Part shown: piece by piece, positions 45,821 to 54,598 of the stretch | Position numbering within the stretch: position 1 is the stretch's first letter | Layout: each line of letters begins with the position of its first letter | NCBI GenBank assembly: GCA_002359635.1 | Contig: DENJ01000120.1 | Coordinates: forward strand, 26,462 to 90,461 | From: Burkholderiales bacterium UBA2647 | GTDB taxonomy: Bacteria; Pseudomonadota; Gammaproteobacteria; Burkholderiales; Burkholderiaceae_E | Reading direction: 5' to 3' | DNA: 64,000 nucleotides | Notes under the pieces: model-generated | Told to the model about the DNA's origin: nothing | The model's database searches: none | What the model saw: the letters and a program-made list of their open reading frames with translations, nothing else | Translations under genes and position numbers: made by a program

Positions 45821-46594
45821 ATGCCCAATCACGCTTGCAATACCCCGAGCTCGAAACTCGAATGCCAACATGCTAATGGATCAAGCCTGGCTCCTTCGAG
45901 CACCCCTCGGCGCCTAAGCGAACCTGCACCGTTCCCGCCCCATCTGGTCGTGGTTGATCAACAGGCCTTTGTCCATGAGGTGATTGCCTTCTCCCGGCAT
46001 GTCGCGCTTTATCAGCTTCAAGCCTTGCGCGACATCGAGCTTTTGGAAGCACTGAACGCTAGTAACGCCCAGCTGCTGATTGATCCGGAAACGGTCGATC
46101 TTGGTGATCGTCCAGGGTCGAGCCGAATCATGTCGGACGGGCGCATTCGCCGGATGTTTCGCCCTTATCGCAATCAGATCCTGCTTTTCACCACCAATCG
46201 AGATCGAAAACTCAGCCAACGATTTCTTGGACTTGGCGCAAGTGGACTCCTGTACAAAACGGCGACAAGCAAGCAACTTTTTGAGCGGCTTGAGGCACTT
46301 TGGTCAAAACGCAGGGTAGCAGCCCTAAGTCCACAAGAGCCCCTTGCCGATTTCAAAAGGGTTGAACGAGGGGAGCGCTGCGGTCATGGACTACGCGTTC
46401 GTCGTCGCCATCTTTCACGACGGCAGTCCGAGGTGCTCGGCCTTCTTGAACAGGGTCTAGCCAACAAAAGCATTTCAAGCGAGCTTGGGCTTAGCCTTTC
46501 CACGGTCAAAACCCATGTCAGCGCGATTCTCCGTGCGCTTGGGGCAAACAATCGGGCTCATGCCGCCTTCAAGGCTTCCTCATCAGACTTTTGA
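45821..46594 (+). CDS. Orphan LuxR-type regulator with atypical receiver
   Basis: A 257-residue protein with a clear LuxR helix-turn-helix at residues 198-250 (LSRRQSEVLGLLEQGLANKSI, then STVKTHVSAILRALGANNRA in two blocks). Residues 41-165 look like a degenerate receiver: beta-1 LVVVDQQ has only D46, a candidate phosphoacceptor is D88 (LLIDPE), T124/T125 follow, and K146 is in GLLYKTATS. The usual acidic pair is missing. The first 40 residues are Pro/Ser-rich. No kinase is next to it, and dusA and the EamA transporter flank it. The 3' end overlaps the EamA gene by 12 nt. Confidence 0.8.
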   Translation: MPNHACNTPSSKLECQHANGSSLAPSSTPRRLSEPAPFPPHLVVVDQQAFVHEVIAFSRHVALYQLQALRDIELLEALNASNAQLLIDPETVDLGDRPGSSRIMSDGRIRRMFRPYRNQILLFTTNRDRKLSQRFLGLGASGLLYKTATSKQLFERLEALWSKRRVAALSPQEPLADFKRVERGERCGHGLRVRRRHLSRRQSEVLGLLEQGLANKSISSELGLSLSTVKTHVSAILRALGANNRAHAAFKASSSDF

Positions 46595-47542
46595 AGCACG
46601 ACGGGACTCGCGTCGCGCGAGCCAAAGGGTTGACCCGAGAATCACCAGCGCACCGATAAGCGTCGCACTGGCGGGGATATCTGCAAAGATCAGCCAACCA
46701 AGCAAACTTGCCCACAGAAGATCAAGAAACTTAACCGACTGCGTTGATGAGATATCACTGACGCCGAATGATCGCGTCAGACAATAATGGCCTGCGCTTC
46801 CCAGCGCACCGCAAACCACAAACCAAAACCATTGCCAAAGGCTTAAGTCTTTCCAGACCAACAAGGCCATGGGCAAGCTAAAAAGCGTGACGGTGATTGA
46901 CTGCCAGACAACAATCACCTCAGGCCTGTCGTAGCGCGTCAACACCTTGGTCAACAGAAAGGACGCTGCAAAGACGGGCGAGCTCGCGAGCATCAAGAGG
47001 TGATAGAGGCCACCGGAACCCGAAAGCTGCGGCCCGACGACGACCATCACACCTGCCAACCCAAGCCCTGCGGCGAGCCAACGGTCCCATCGGGCGGGTT
47101 CCTTAAGAAACCAGATCGCTCCAATCATGATAAATATCGGCCCAGTGAATCCAATCGCTGTCATATCCGCAAGTGTGATTCTTGGCAGCGCTAAAAACCA
47201 AAGACTTAGGCCCAGGGTATGGAGTGCACCCCGCCAAAGCTGACCGACCCAGTGATTAGGACGGTAAGCGACGAACCCGGTCCGAACAATAAGGGGAAAC
47301 ATCACCAGGGCCCCAAACAAGTACCTCAGAAACTGCGCTTGAAAAGGATGCAGTTCGAGCGCAAGCCAACGCATGGTTGCGTTAAGCAGCGAAAAAATGA
47401 ATCCCGCGAGCGCGGTCCAAATCATTCCCCGGACAGTCGGATTGAGCCGTCGAAGACGACGGCTACCACGTCTCAAAACCAGACGCACAGACCTTAGGCC
47501 TGAGTCAATAGGCGGGGGGTCGTTGTGCGAAGGCATTGGCAT
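46583..47542 (-). CDS. EamA/DMT family transporter
   Basis: A membrane protein with about ten helices in two EamA repeats (the first from GMIWTALAGFIFSLLNATMRW, the second from about residue 190). Its frame begins only 3 nt beyond the CCA end of tRNA-Glu (ATG CCA ATG), which leaves no normal room for a ribosome binding site. A longer frame from 47674 would be antisense to nothing but would translate through the tRNA genes and is rejected. Other candidates are the second ATG (47536) and the ATG at 47425, directly before the first helix. The 40-residue N-terminus is Arg-rich. The substrate is unknown. Confidence 0.82.
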   Translation of the reverse strand: MPMPSHNDPPPIDSGLRSVRLVLRRGSRRLRRLNPTVRGMIWTALAGFIFSLLNATMRWLALELHPFQAQFLRYLFGALVMFPLIVRTGFVAYRPNHWVGQLWRGALHTLGLSLWFLALPRITLADMTAIGFTGPIFIMIGAIWFLKEPARWDRWLAAGLGLAGVMVVVGPQLSGSGGLYHLLMLASSPVFAASFLLTKVLTRYDRPEVIVVWQSITVTLFSLPMALLVWKDLSLWQWFWFVVCGALGSAGHYCLTRSFGVSDISSTQSVKFLDLLWASLLGWLIFADIPASATLIGALVILGSTLWLARRESRRASKV

Positions 47543-47545
47543 AAA

Positions 47546-47621
47546 TGGCGTCCCGTAGGGGATTCGAACCCCTGTACTCACCGTGAAAGGGTGATGTCCT
47601 AGGCCTCTAGACGAACGGGAC
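47546..47621 (-). tRNA. tRNA-Glu (anticodon TTC)
   Basis: A 76-nt cloverleaf with encoded CCA. Acceptor arms GTCCCGT/ACGGGAC pair, the anticodon loop CTTTCAC holds TTC and the T arm is GGGGTTCGAATCCCC. It lies 8 nt after tRNA-Ala and 3 nt before the EamA reading frame on the same strand. Confidence 0.97.
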
Positions 47622-47629
47622 CGTGTTCT

Positions 47630-47705
<76 letters not shown>

Positions 47706-47718
47706 AAAGAAGCTCGCT

Positions 47719-47747
47719 ATTATAGCGCGAAGTACACGAAGCACCAA
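47719..47747 (-). promoter_or_regulatory. Sigma70 promoter of the tRNA-Ala/tRNA-Glu unit
   Basis: On the minus strand a perfect TATAAT (47719-47724) stands 17 bp after TTGGTG (47742-47747). The -10 sits inside a CGCTAT/ATAGCG inverted repeat. The tRNA-Ala 5' end is 14 nt downstream of the -10. Confidence 0.7.
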
Positions 47748-47793
47748 TCGTGCACCACGCCCCAGATTTTACCCTAAGCCACAGAGAGTACTT

Positions 47794-48645
47794 ATGTCAC
47801 AAGCCTCACTTATCCAAGGTCAAGCCATCGCAGCCTCGCTTCGCGCATCCATTCGTCGAGAACTGGATCAATGGCCAGCGTCGAAGGCTCGACCTCACCT
47901 CGTTGTGATTCAGGTCGGCGACGACCCGGCCTCGTCGGTATACGTTCGAAACAAGGTCAAAGCTTGTGAGGAGGCGGGGATTGTTTCTGAACATCGCCGG
48001 CTACCTGCCGAGATTCGTGAGCATGATCTGCTCCAAAATATCGATGCGCTCAATCAGGATCCAAAGGTTCACGGTATCCTCGTGCAACTGCCGCTTCCCA
48101 AGCATCTTGACGCTGCCAGGTTGATCGACCGTATCGATCCCAACAAAGACGTCGACGGTTTTCACCCCATCAATAGCGGGGCACTTTTTTCAGGTCAACC
48201 ACGATTGGTTCCTTGCACGCCAGCAGGCGTGATGGTCTTGCTCGAACACACCAAGGTAAATCTTCGCGGCGCAGAAGCGGTGATTGTCGGTGCCAGCAAT
48301 ATCGTGGGTAAACCTCAAGCCATGCTCTTACTGGCCGCGGGCGCGACTGTGACCCTTTGCAATAGCAAGACGAAGGACTTGCAGGCGCACTGTCAGCGCG
48401 CCGACGTACTCGTTGCTGCGCTCGGTAAGCCAGCATTCATCCGCGCAGAGATGATCAAGCCTGGCGCGGTTGTGATTGACGTGGGTATTAATCGGCTCGA
48501 ATCAGGTAAGTTGTGTGGCGATGTGGATTTCGAGGGCGCAAGCGCCAAGGCATCATGGATCACTCCTGTGCCAGGCGGTGTTGGACCGATGACCATTGCC
48601 ATGTTGCTCGCCAATACACTTAAGGCAGCCCGTAGTCATTTCTAG
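47794..48645 (+). CDS. folD: Methylenetetrahydrofolate dehydrogenase/cyclohydrolase FolD
   Basis: A 283-residue bifunctional enzyme of one-carbon metabolism. The catalytic Lys is in [14 protein letters not shown], followed by [13 protein letters not shown] and [11 protein letters not shown]. The Rossmann domain has GASNIVGKP for NADP, and the end reads [15 protein letters not shown]. The GAS in place of the common GRS in the NADP motif is a small variation. It is divergent from the tRNA-Ala unit. Confidence 0.97.
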   Translation: MSQASLIQGQAIAASLRASIRRELDQWPASKARPHLVVIQVGDDPASSVYVRNKVKACEEAGIVSEHRRLPAEIREHDLLQNIDALNQDPKVHGILVQLPLPKHLDAARLIDRIDPNKDVDGFHPINSGALFSGQPRLVPCTPAGVMVLLEHTKVNLRGAEAVIVGASNIVGKPQAMLLLAAGATVTLCNSKTKDLQAHCQRADVLVAALGKPAFIRAEMIKPGAVVIDVGINRLESGKLCGDVDFEGASAKASWITPVPGGVGPMTIAMLLANTLKAARSHF

Positions 48646-48815
48646 AAATCTTACCTATTGAATCGGAGGCTTTAAGCCATCGTTGCCGGTGCTTGACGGA
48701 CACTTTTTTGACGTTAAGCGAGGTTTTCCTGCGGCCTCACTTGAATCGACGATTAACCTTGATCATGGATTAGTCTTCATGATTGATTAACTTTCATCAC
48801 AAACAACGCTGAGCA

Positions 48816-50915
48816 ATGACCAATCCCCTTCTAAATCTCACCCTTCATCCCGATTACCCACTTATCAAGGCTGAGCACATCGAACCAGCCATACTTGCAC
48901 ACCTCGAGCATGCAAAAAAACAGCTCGAGGCACTATCGGGCAAGCCCGTGTCCTTGGGCTGGGAGGCGATCATCACGCCGCTTGATGAAGCACTTGACGC
49001 CTTATCGAGATGCTGGGCGGTGGTTGGCCACCTTAACGCTGTGATGGATCATGCTGCTTGGCGTAAGGCTTTCAACAAGATGCTGCCCCTGGTGACAGAT
49101 TTCTACACAGCACTTGAACAGAGTCAGGCCTTGCTTCATTGCTGTCAACAACTGCAACAACAAATGCCTCAGCCTGTATTGCCTGATCTGAACCTGCAAC
49201 GCCATCGAAGCCTTGAGCTAGCCATTCAAGACTTTCGGCTTGCAGGCGCTGAGCTGCCGGCTGACAGGCGTCAGACGCTGGCGGAGATGATTAAGCTTCT
49301 GAGCGAGAAGGGACAGCAATTCTCGGAGCATGTACTTGATGCCATGAACGCTGGCTGTTACTACCTCGAAGAGTCATCACGCCTGGCAGGCCTGCCTGAG
49401 GATGTGATTGAGGCTGCAAAGCAAAGTGCGCAAGAAGAGGGACATCAAGGATGGCGATTTACGCCCCACATGCCCTCTTATCTGCCTGTCATGCAATATG
49501 CCCACGATCGAAGACTTCGCGAGCAGATGTACCGCATGGTCAGCACGCTCGCATCCGATCAGGGCGATGCCCGCTTCGACAACGGCCCGCTGATGCAAGA
49601 GATACTGACACTGAGACAGGAAAGTGCTCGCTTGCTTGGTTTCGCTGATTTTGTAGCGATGTCACTGAAGCCGAAAATGGCCCAATCGAGCGAAGCCGTC
49701 AAAGCATTTTTGTATGACCTGCTTGAACGCGTTAAACCTCAGGCTCAAAGGGAGTTTGCGGCGCTAACGGAGTTTGCCGCCAAACAGTTGGGTATCGATA
49801 AGGTCGAAGCCTGGGATATTCCCTATGTCACACAACAACTGAAACAGCGACGCTTTAGCTTTTCCGATCAAGATGTCAAGGCCTACTTTCAGCTTGACCG
49901 GGTGCTCGAGGGGCTTTTTCAACTGATTCAAGATTTATTCGGCTATCGTTTTGAAGCCCTTGATCTACCGGTCTGGCACCAAGATGTTCGCTGCTATGCT
50001 ATTTATGCCAAAGGCGATGATCGGGCCAGATCCTATGTTTACCTCGATCTCTACTCAAGACCTGCCAAACGTAACGGCGCATGGATGGATATCGCTGTGA
50101 ATCGGCGGGCATCGAAGCAAGGCATCAGCCCCCCCATCGCGTGGCTTACTTGCAATTTCCAAGCCCCCGTGGGTTCAAGGCCAGCAATGCTCACCCACGA
50201 TGAGGTGACAACCTTGTTTCATGAATTCGGGCATGGTCTGCACCACGTTCTGACCGATATGCAAGAGCCAAGAATTGCTGGTCTCAACGGCGTGGAATGG
50301 GACGCTGTTGAGCTTCCCAGTCAGTTTTTGGAAAACTTTGCCTGGGAATGGGAACAGATTCAACGCATGACGGCGCATTTTGAAACAGGCTCACCCCTGC
50401 CCGAGTCCCTTTATCAACGCATGCTCGAAGCAAGACACTTCATGATGGGGATGTATCTTCTTCGGCAACTGGAGTTTGGTCTCTTCGATCTTGAACTTCA
50501 TCAGTCTGTCGAGCCCTGCAATCCCGACCAGATCATGCGTTTGCTGGCAGACATCAGGCGTCGCGTCGCTGTCGTGCCCTACCCCGAATGGAATCGTTTC
50601 CCCCACGCCTTCTCGCATATTTTTGCCGGAGGCTATGCAGCTGGGTACTACAGTTATTTGTGGGCCGAGGTGCTTTCAGCCGACTGTTACATGGCGTTCA
50701 CCGAAGATGTTTCGGGTGAGATCAGGGCACTTGACCAAGCGACAAGGTCATCATTGGGCGATCGATTTCTGCGCGAACTGCTTTCGCTTGGCAGCCTACG
50801 GCCAGCGATTGAACACTTTAAAGCATTCATGAAACGCGAGCCTTGCCTGGATGCCTTGCTCAAACTTTACGGGCTAGACGCGTCGTCAGACGATGGAGCT
50901 ATCCATGTCCGATGA
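48816..50915 (+). CDS. prlC: Oligopeptidase A (M3 metallopeptidase)
   Basis: A 699-residue zinc oligopeptidase of the thimet family. The active site is FHEFGHGLHHVL (HExxH variant HEFGH), with the third ligand Glu in the NGVEWDAVELPSQFLENFAWE segment. The catalytic region continues with the PHAFSHIFAGGYAAGYYSYLWAEV block. It degrades signal peptides and short peptides in the cytoplasm. The length matches E. coli PrlC (680). The Shine-Dalgarno is weak. Its last 11 nt overlap xthA. Confidence 0.94.
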   Translation: MTNPLLNLTLHPDYPLIKAEHIEPAILAHLEHAKKQLEALSGKPVSLGWEAIITPLDEALDALSRCWAVVGHLNAVMDHAAWRKAFNKMLPLVTDFYTALEQSQALLHCCQQLQQQMPQPVLPDLNLQRHRSLELAIQDFRLAGAELPADRRQTLAEMIKLLSEKGQQFSEHVLDAMNAGCYYLEESSRLAGLPEDVIEAAKQSAQEEGHQGWRFTPHMPSYLPVMQYAHDRRLREQMYRMVSTLASDQGDARFDNGPLMQEILTLRQESARLLGFADFVAMSLKPKMAQSSEAVKAFLYDLLERVKPQAQREFAALTEFAAKQLGIDKVEAWDIPYVTQQLKQRRFSFSDQDVKAYFQLDRVLEGLFQLIQDLFGYRFEALDLPVWHQDVRCYAIYAKGDDRARSYVYLDLYSRPAKRNGAWMDIAVNRRASKQGISPPIAWLTCNFQAPVGSRPAMLTHDEVTTLFHEFGHGLHHVLTDMQEPRIAGLNGVEWDAVELPSQFLENFAWEWEQIQRMTAHFETGSPLPESLYQRMLEARHFMMGMYLLRQLEFGLFDLELHQSVEPCNPDQIMRLLADIRRRVAVVPYPEWNRFPHAFSHIFAGGYAAGYYSYLWAEVLSADCYMAFTEDVSGEIRALDQATRSSLGDRFLRELLSLGSLRPAIEHFKAFMKREPCLDALLKLYGLDASSDDGAIHVR

Positions 50916-51708
50916 ATCAGCACTGAGCATTTGCAGTTGGAATGTCAATTCGCTCAAAGTTCGCTTCGAGCAGCTCAAGCAGCTCTTGGAAACGCAACAG
51001 TGGGATATTGTTTGTTTACAAGAAACAAAAACAACCGATGATCGTTTCCCCTATGAAGCAATCAAGGCCATCGGATACGCGGCCTTTCATGCAGGGCAGC
51101 CGACCTATAACGGTGTTGCGACACTTGTCCGCATGGATCGGTTTGAGCATATGGCGCTTATTCAAGCGCGCTTGCCGCATGGTGACGATCCGCAACAGCG
51201 ATTTTTATTGGCGCAATTCGACGATTTGTTGATCGCCAACGTTTATGTCCCAAACGGCCAGTCGGTGGACTCCGAAAAATATGGCTACAAACTCAGCTGG
51301 CTTGATCATCTGCTCAAATTTTTGAACGATACCGACTGTTGCTCTCGACCCTTCGTACTCCTCGGGGACTTCAACATCGCACCTCAAGACCTTGACGTTC
51401 ACGATCCTGAGCAATGGCGCGGGCAAGTACTTTGTTCGGCACCGGAGCGCGATCGCTTTCAACAACTTCTGGAGCTCGGACTCGTTGACTCGCTGCGTCA
51501 TATCGACCCGACGACAAGACTTTATAGTTGGTGGGACTACAGACAACTTGCTTTTCAAAAAAACAAGGGCCTGCGAATTGACCATATTCTTGTTAGTCAA
51601 GCGATGCTTCCAAGGCTCACGGCTTGTGAGATTAATCGCCAGGCGAGAAAGGCTGAAAAGGCCTCAGACCACGCACCTGTGATCGCGCGATTTAAAAAGC
51701 TTCTTTAA
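50905..51708 (+). CDS. xthA: Exodeoxyribonuclease III (class II AP endonuclease)
   Basis: A 267-residue enzyme of the exonuclease-endonuclease-phosphatase fold. WNVNSLKVR, LQETKTTDDRFP, GDFNIAPQDLDVHDP and the C-terminal SDHAPV supply the active site residues. The ATG at 50905 is chosen because GGAG lies 6 nt upstream. An ATG four codons earlier is less well placed. It overlaps prlC by 11 nt and ends 5 nt before the convergent ntrC stop. Confidence 0.94.
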   Translation: MSDESALSICSWNVNSLKVRFEQLKQLLETQQWDIVCLQETKTTDDRFPYEAIKAIGYAAFHAGQPTYNGVATLVRMDRFEHMALIQARLPHGDDPQQRFLLAQFDDLLIANVYVPNGQSVDSEKYGYKLSWLDHLLKFLNDTDCCSRPFVLLGDFNIAPQDLDVHDPEQWRGQVLCSAPERDRFQQLLELGLVDSLRHIDPTTRLYSWWDYRQLAFQKNKGLRIDHILVSQAMLPRLTACEINRQARKAEKASDHAPVIARFKKLL

Positions 51709-51713
51709 GCCGA

Positions 51714-53333
51714 TTACCAGGGGTCGTCTTCAAGTTTAAGTTCCTGAATTTTCCGCGTAATCGTATTGCGACCAATGCCAAGCCTTGAGGCCGCGTCGAT
51801 ACGTCGCCCCCGTGTGTGTCGCAGCGCGGTGCGAATCACCAGGGCCTCAAAGCGCCTCGTCAGGTCATCCATTAATCGGGAATCATCAGGCATGCCGGAC
51901 TGGTCAGCCAGCGATCGCTGTACTTCCTGAATCAAACCTTGCTCCCATGCAGCAAGCGTTTCAGCAGATTCCTTCAAGCCTGTTGCAAATCGAAGATCCT
52001 CGCTGCGGGAAATCTCAGCGTGCCGCGTGGTCTCGGGCAACGCGACGCCGAGAGGCTGCTGCTGCTGATCGGCGTGGCGGTTTGAGCCGATTGCGACATG
52101 CTCTGTTGTTTGGCTACTCACCCCCGCATGCAAACCGCCTAAGTTTCCAGCGAGCTGCCCCGTGTTGTCGGTGCGATGATTGTTTTGCTTGAATTCCGCC
52201 GGCAGGTCTTTGACTTCGACAAGCTGCGCAGGCGCCATAACCGTGATCCAATGGCAGGTGTTTTCAAGTTGTCTGACATTACCTGGCCAGCCAAAGCGGC
52301 ATATAGCAGACTGCGCATCGTCGGATAAGCGTTTAACTTCAACACCCAGCTCTTTCGCACTACGCTGCAAAAAATGCCTGCTCAGCAGGGGTATGTCCTC
52401 GACACGCTCTCGCAAGGCCGGCAGGCGAAGCCTGATCACATTCAGCCGATGAAAAAGGTCTTCCCTGAACTGACCCTGATGAACCCGTTGCTCTAAATCC
52501 TGATGCGTTGCCGCAATCACTCTCACATTCGCCTGCAGTGCCTGCTGGCCCCCAACCCTGTAATACTGTCCATCGGCGAGCACTCTCAACAGCCTTGTCT
52601 GCAGCTCAGAAGGCATATCACCGATTTCATCGAGAAAAAGGGTCCCTCCCTCGGCCTGCTCAAAGCGTCCCCGCCTTTGCTGCTGGGCGCCTGTGAATGA
52701 ACCACGTTCATGTCCAAACAATTCAGACTCCAGCAAGTCCCTGGGAATTGCGGCGGTATTGAGCGCGACAAAAGTACCTTTGGCGCGCAGACTGTGCCGA
52801 TGCAAAGCCCTTGCCACAAGCTCTTTCCCCGTGCCTGACTCTCCAGTGATTAAAACAGTAACACTTGAGGAGGCAAGACGACCGATCGCTCTAAAAACCT
52901 CTTGCATCGCTGGAGCCTGGCCAAGCATGTCAGTGGCCACCAGCTCCTGCTGACTTTCCACCGCCTCACGGCTTGACTCTTGAACCGCACGCCTGATTAA
53001 CTCCATGGCATGGGCTAAGTCGAAGGGTTTTGGCAAATACTCAAACGCCCCGCCTCGAAACGCCGAAACCGCACTGTCGAGATCAGAATAAGCTGTCGTG
53101 ATAATCACCGGCAGGGCTGGTCTCTGCCGACGTACGCGTTCCAGCAATTCAAGGCCGTTAGTCCCAGGCATTCTGATGTCAGAAACAAGCACCTGGGGGG
53201 CATCGCGCTCCAGGGCAAGCAAGCACTCTTGAGCGTTATCGAAGCAACGAACCGCCAAGCCTTCACGTTGAACCGCTCGCTCGAGCACCCAACGGATCGA
53301 CTGGTCATCATCAACGATCCATATACCCTTCAT
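51714..53333 (-). CDS. ntrC: Nitrogen regulator NtrC (sigma54 activator)
   Basis: A 539-residue three-domain activator. The receiver has the phosphoacceptor in LVSDIRMPG (about residue 52) and K103 in YLPKPFDL. The AAA+ domain has GESGTGKE (Walker A), GSFTGA (the sigma54 loop, usually GAFTGA) and GTLFLDEIGDMP (Walker B). A Fis-type helix-turn-helix ends the protein. The linker between the AAA+ and DNA-binding domains, about residues 385-480, is longer than in enteric NtrC (469 total) and is Gln/His/Ser/Thr-rich. The ATG overlaps the ntrB stop by 4 nt. It would act on the glnA enhancers upstream. Confidence 0.96.
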   Translation of the reverse strand: MKGIWIVDDDQSIRWVLERAVQREGLAVRCFDNAQECLLALERDAPQVLVSDIRMPGTNGLELLERVRRQRPALPVIITTAYSDLDSAVSAFRGGAFEYLPKPFDLAHAMELIRRAVQESSREAVESQQELVATDMLGQAPAMQEVFRAIGRLASSSVTVLITGESGTGKELVARALHRHSLRAKGTFVALNTAAIPRDLLESELFGHERGSFTGAQQQRRGRFEQAEGGTLFLDEIGDMPSELQTRLLRVLADGQYYRVGGQQALQANVRVIAATHQDLEQRVHQGQFREDLFHRLNVIRLRLPALRERVEDIPLLSRHFLQRSAKELGVEVKRLSDDAQSAICRFGWPGNVRQLENTCHWITVMAPAQLVEVKDLPAEFKQNNHRTDNTGQLAGNLGGLHAGVSSQTTEHVAIGSNRHADQQQQPLGVALPETTRHAEISRSEDLRFATGLKESAETLAAWEQGLIQEVQRSLADQSGMPDDSRLMDDLTRRFEALVIRTALRHTRGRRIDAASRLGIGRNTITRKIQELKLEDDPW

Positions 53334-54397
53334 CGTTTCTTGCCACCTATTAAGGGGAGTCTAACCTTGAAGTCGGTCTCACCCGGTTTACTTTCAAATT
53401 CGATAATCCCGCCATGCTGCTGAATCAGAGACTGGGCCATTGATAACCCAAGCCCACTCCCCCCTGCCCTGCCTGTTACCAGTGGGTAGAAGATTGACTC
53501 ACGCAATTCTTGTGGAACGCCTGGACCGTTATCAATCACATGCAAATCCAGTGCCAATCGATGGCGCACGCGACCAATGGTGACCTGCCTCGCGATCCGC
53601 GTACGAAAGCTAATCGTGCCCTGACCCTGCATGGCCTGCGCAGCGTTTCGTGCAAGATTGAGTACGGCCTGAATCAATTGCTCAAGATCACCCTCGATCT
53701 CCGGAAGACTTGCGTCATAGTCCCGGAAGACCTTTATTCCCTTCGGATACTCAACCGTGATTAGCGAACCGACACGATCGCAAACCTGATGGATATTAAA
53801 TAGTTCTATTTTTGGCAAATGCTTCTGAGGCGCAAGCAGCCGGTCGACCAGCGTCTGCAGGCGGTCCGCCTCGTTGATGATGACTTGGGTGTACTCGCGG
53901 AAATCACCGTTGGGTAGATCAATCTCCAAGAGTTGCGCAGCACCCCGGATACCACCAAGCGGATTTTTGATTTCATGGGCGAGATTACGCAAGAGCTCGT
54001 GGTTGGCCTTCGCGGAGTCATAGATCCGGTTCTCGCGATCGACTCTTCGTCGCTGTTCGAGCGCTTGAAATTCTAGAACAAGCCCCAAGTCAGCACCTTC
54101 AGGCACCACAGCGGTGCAAGCACAAAAAAGCGGCTCCCTGCCTGGCCTTGTGAGGCTTAACTCAAATCGCTTTGCCCCATACATAAGGCGCTTGCCGTCC
54201 CAGAACAAATGCTCGATGGGTGAGCCATCCAAAAAGTAACGCCAGAAGGGCTGTCCTTGAAGTGACCGTGAGGTGCACTCAAAGAGCTGCTCCGCAGCGA
54301 GATTCATGAAAACAACATTACCCGCATGATCGAGCAAAACCATGGCCGAAGCAGCAAGGTTTAGAGCAGCGTAACCATGATGATCAGCGGTCTTCAT
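53330..54397 (-). CDS. ntrB: Nitrogen sensor histidine kinase NtrB
   Basis: A 355-residue cytoplasmic kinase/phosphatase paired with NtrC. A PAS domain (residues 10-115) is followed by the phosphoacceptor His in LAHEIKNPLGGIRGAAQLLE and the ATP domain with QAVLNLARNAAQAM, VIDNGPGVP and GGSGLGLSMAQSLI. No membrane helix is present, as expected. PII would control it. The gene begins about 200 bp downstream of glnA, behind a glnA terminator and a 36-bp tandem repeat, so it may have its own promoter as well as readthrough. Confidence 0.96.
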   Translation of the reverse strand: MKTADHHGYAALNLAASAMVLLDHAGNVVFMNLAAEQLFECTSRSLQGQPFWRYFLDGSPIEHLFWDGKRLMYGAKRFELSLTRPGREPLFCACTAVVPEGADLGLVLEFQALEQRRRVDRENRIYDSAKANHELLRNLAHEIKNPLGGIRGAAQLLEIDLPNGDFREYTQVIINEADRLQTLVDRLLAPQKHLPKIELFNIHQVCDRVGSLITVEYPKGIKVFRDYDASLPEIEGDLEQLIQAVLNLARNAAQAMQGQGTISFRTRIARQVTIGRVRHRLALDLHVIDNGPGVPQELRESIFYPLVTGRAGGSGLGLSMAQSLIQQHGGIIEFESKPGETDFKVRLPLIGGKKR

Positions 54398-54402
54398 CGA
54401 TC

Positions 54403-54512
54403 CATACCAATCCGCATAACTATACTAACTGGGATGACAATACTCGAAAGCATAACAATACCAACCGGCATCACGATACTCGTCAGCAAAACGATGCTAG
54501 CCGGCATCAGGT
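54403..54512. repeat. Imperfect 36-bp tandem repeat between glnA and ntrB
   Basis: About three degenerate units with an exact 36-bp period. AACTGG at 54427, AACCGG at 54463 and AGCCGG at 54499 are in register, and GCATAAC at 54414 and 54450 is too. The units share GGNATNACNATACTCG-like cores. No unique spacers are present, so it is not a CRISPR array. It lies immediately upstream of the ntrB start. Confidence 0.7.
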
Positions 54513-54548
54513 CGTGAAGCGCGGTAAAACCCAAAAACTCAGCACCAA

Positions 54549-54578
54549 GAAAAAGGGGGCGTCTTCAAACGCCCCCTT
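54549..54578 (-). terminator. Rho-independent terminator of glnA
   Basis: On the minus strand GGGGGCGT pairs with ACGCCCCC around a 6-nt loop, followed by TTTTTCTT. The stem occupies 54555-54576 and lies about 20 nt after the glnA stop codon. Confidence 0.85.
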
Positions 54579-54598
54579 GATTACCTCTGCATCATTTG

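Noticed and set aside
54403..54512. CRISPR-like periodicity
   Set aside because: The 36-bp units are contiguous and diverged, with no constant repeat and variable spacers. No cas genes are nearby.
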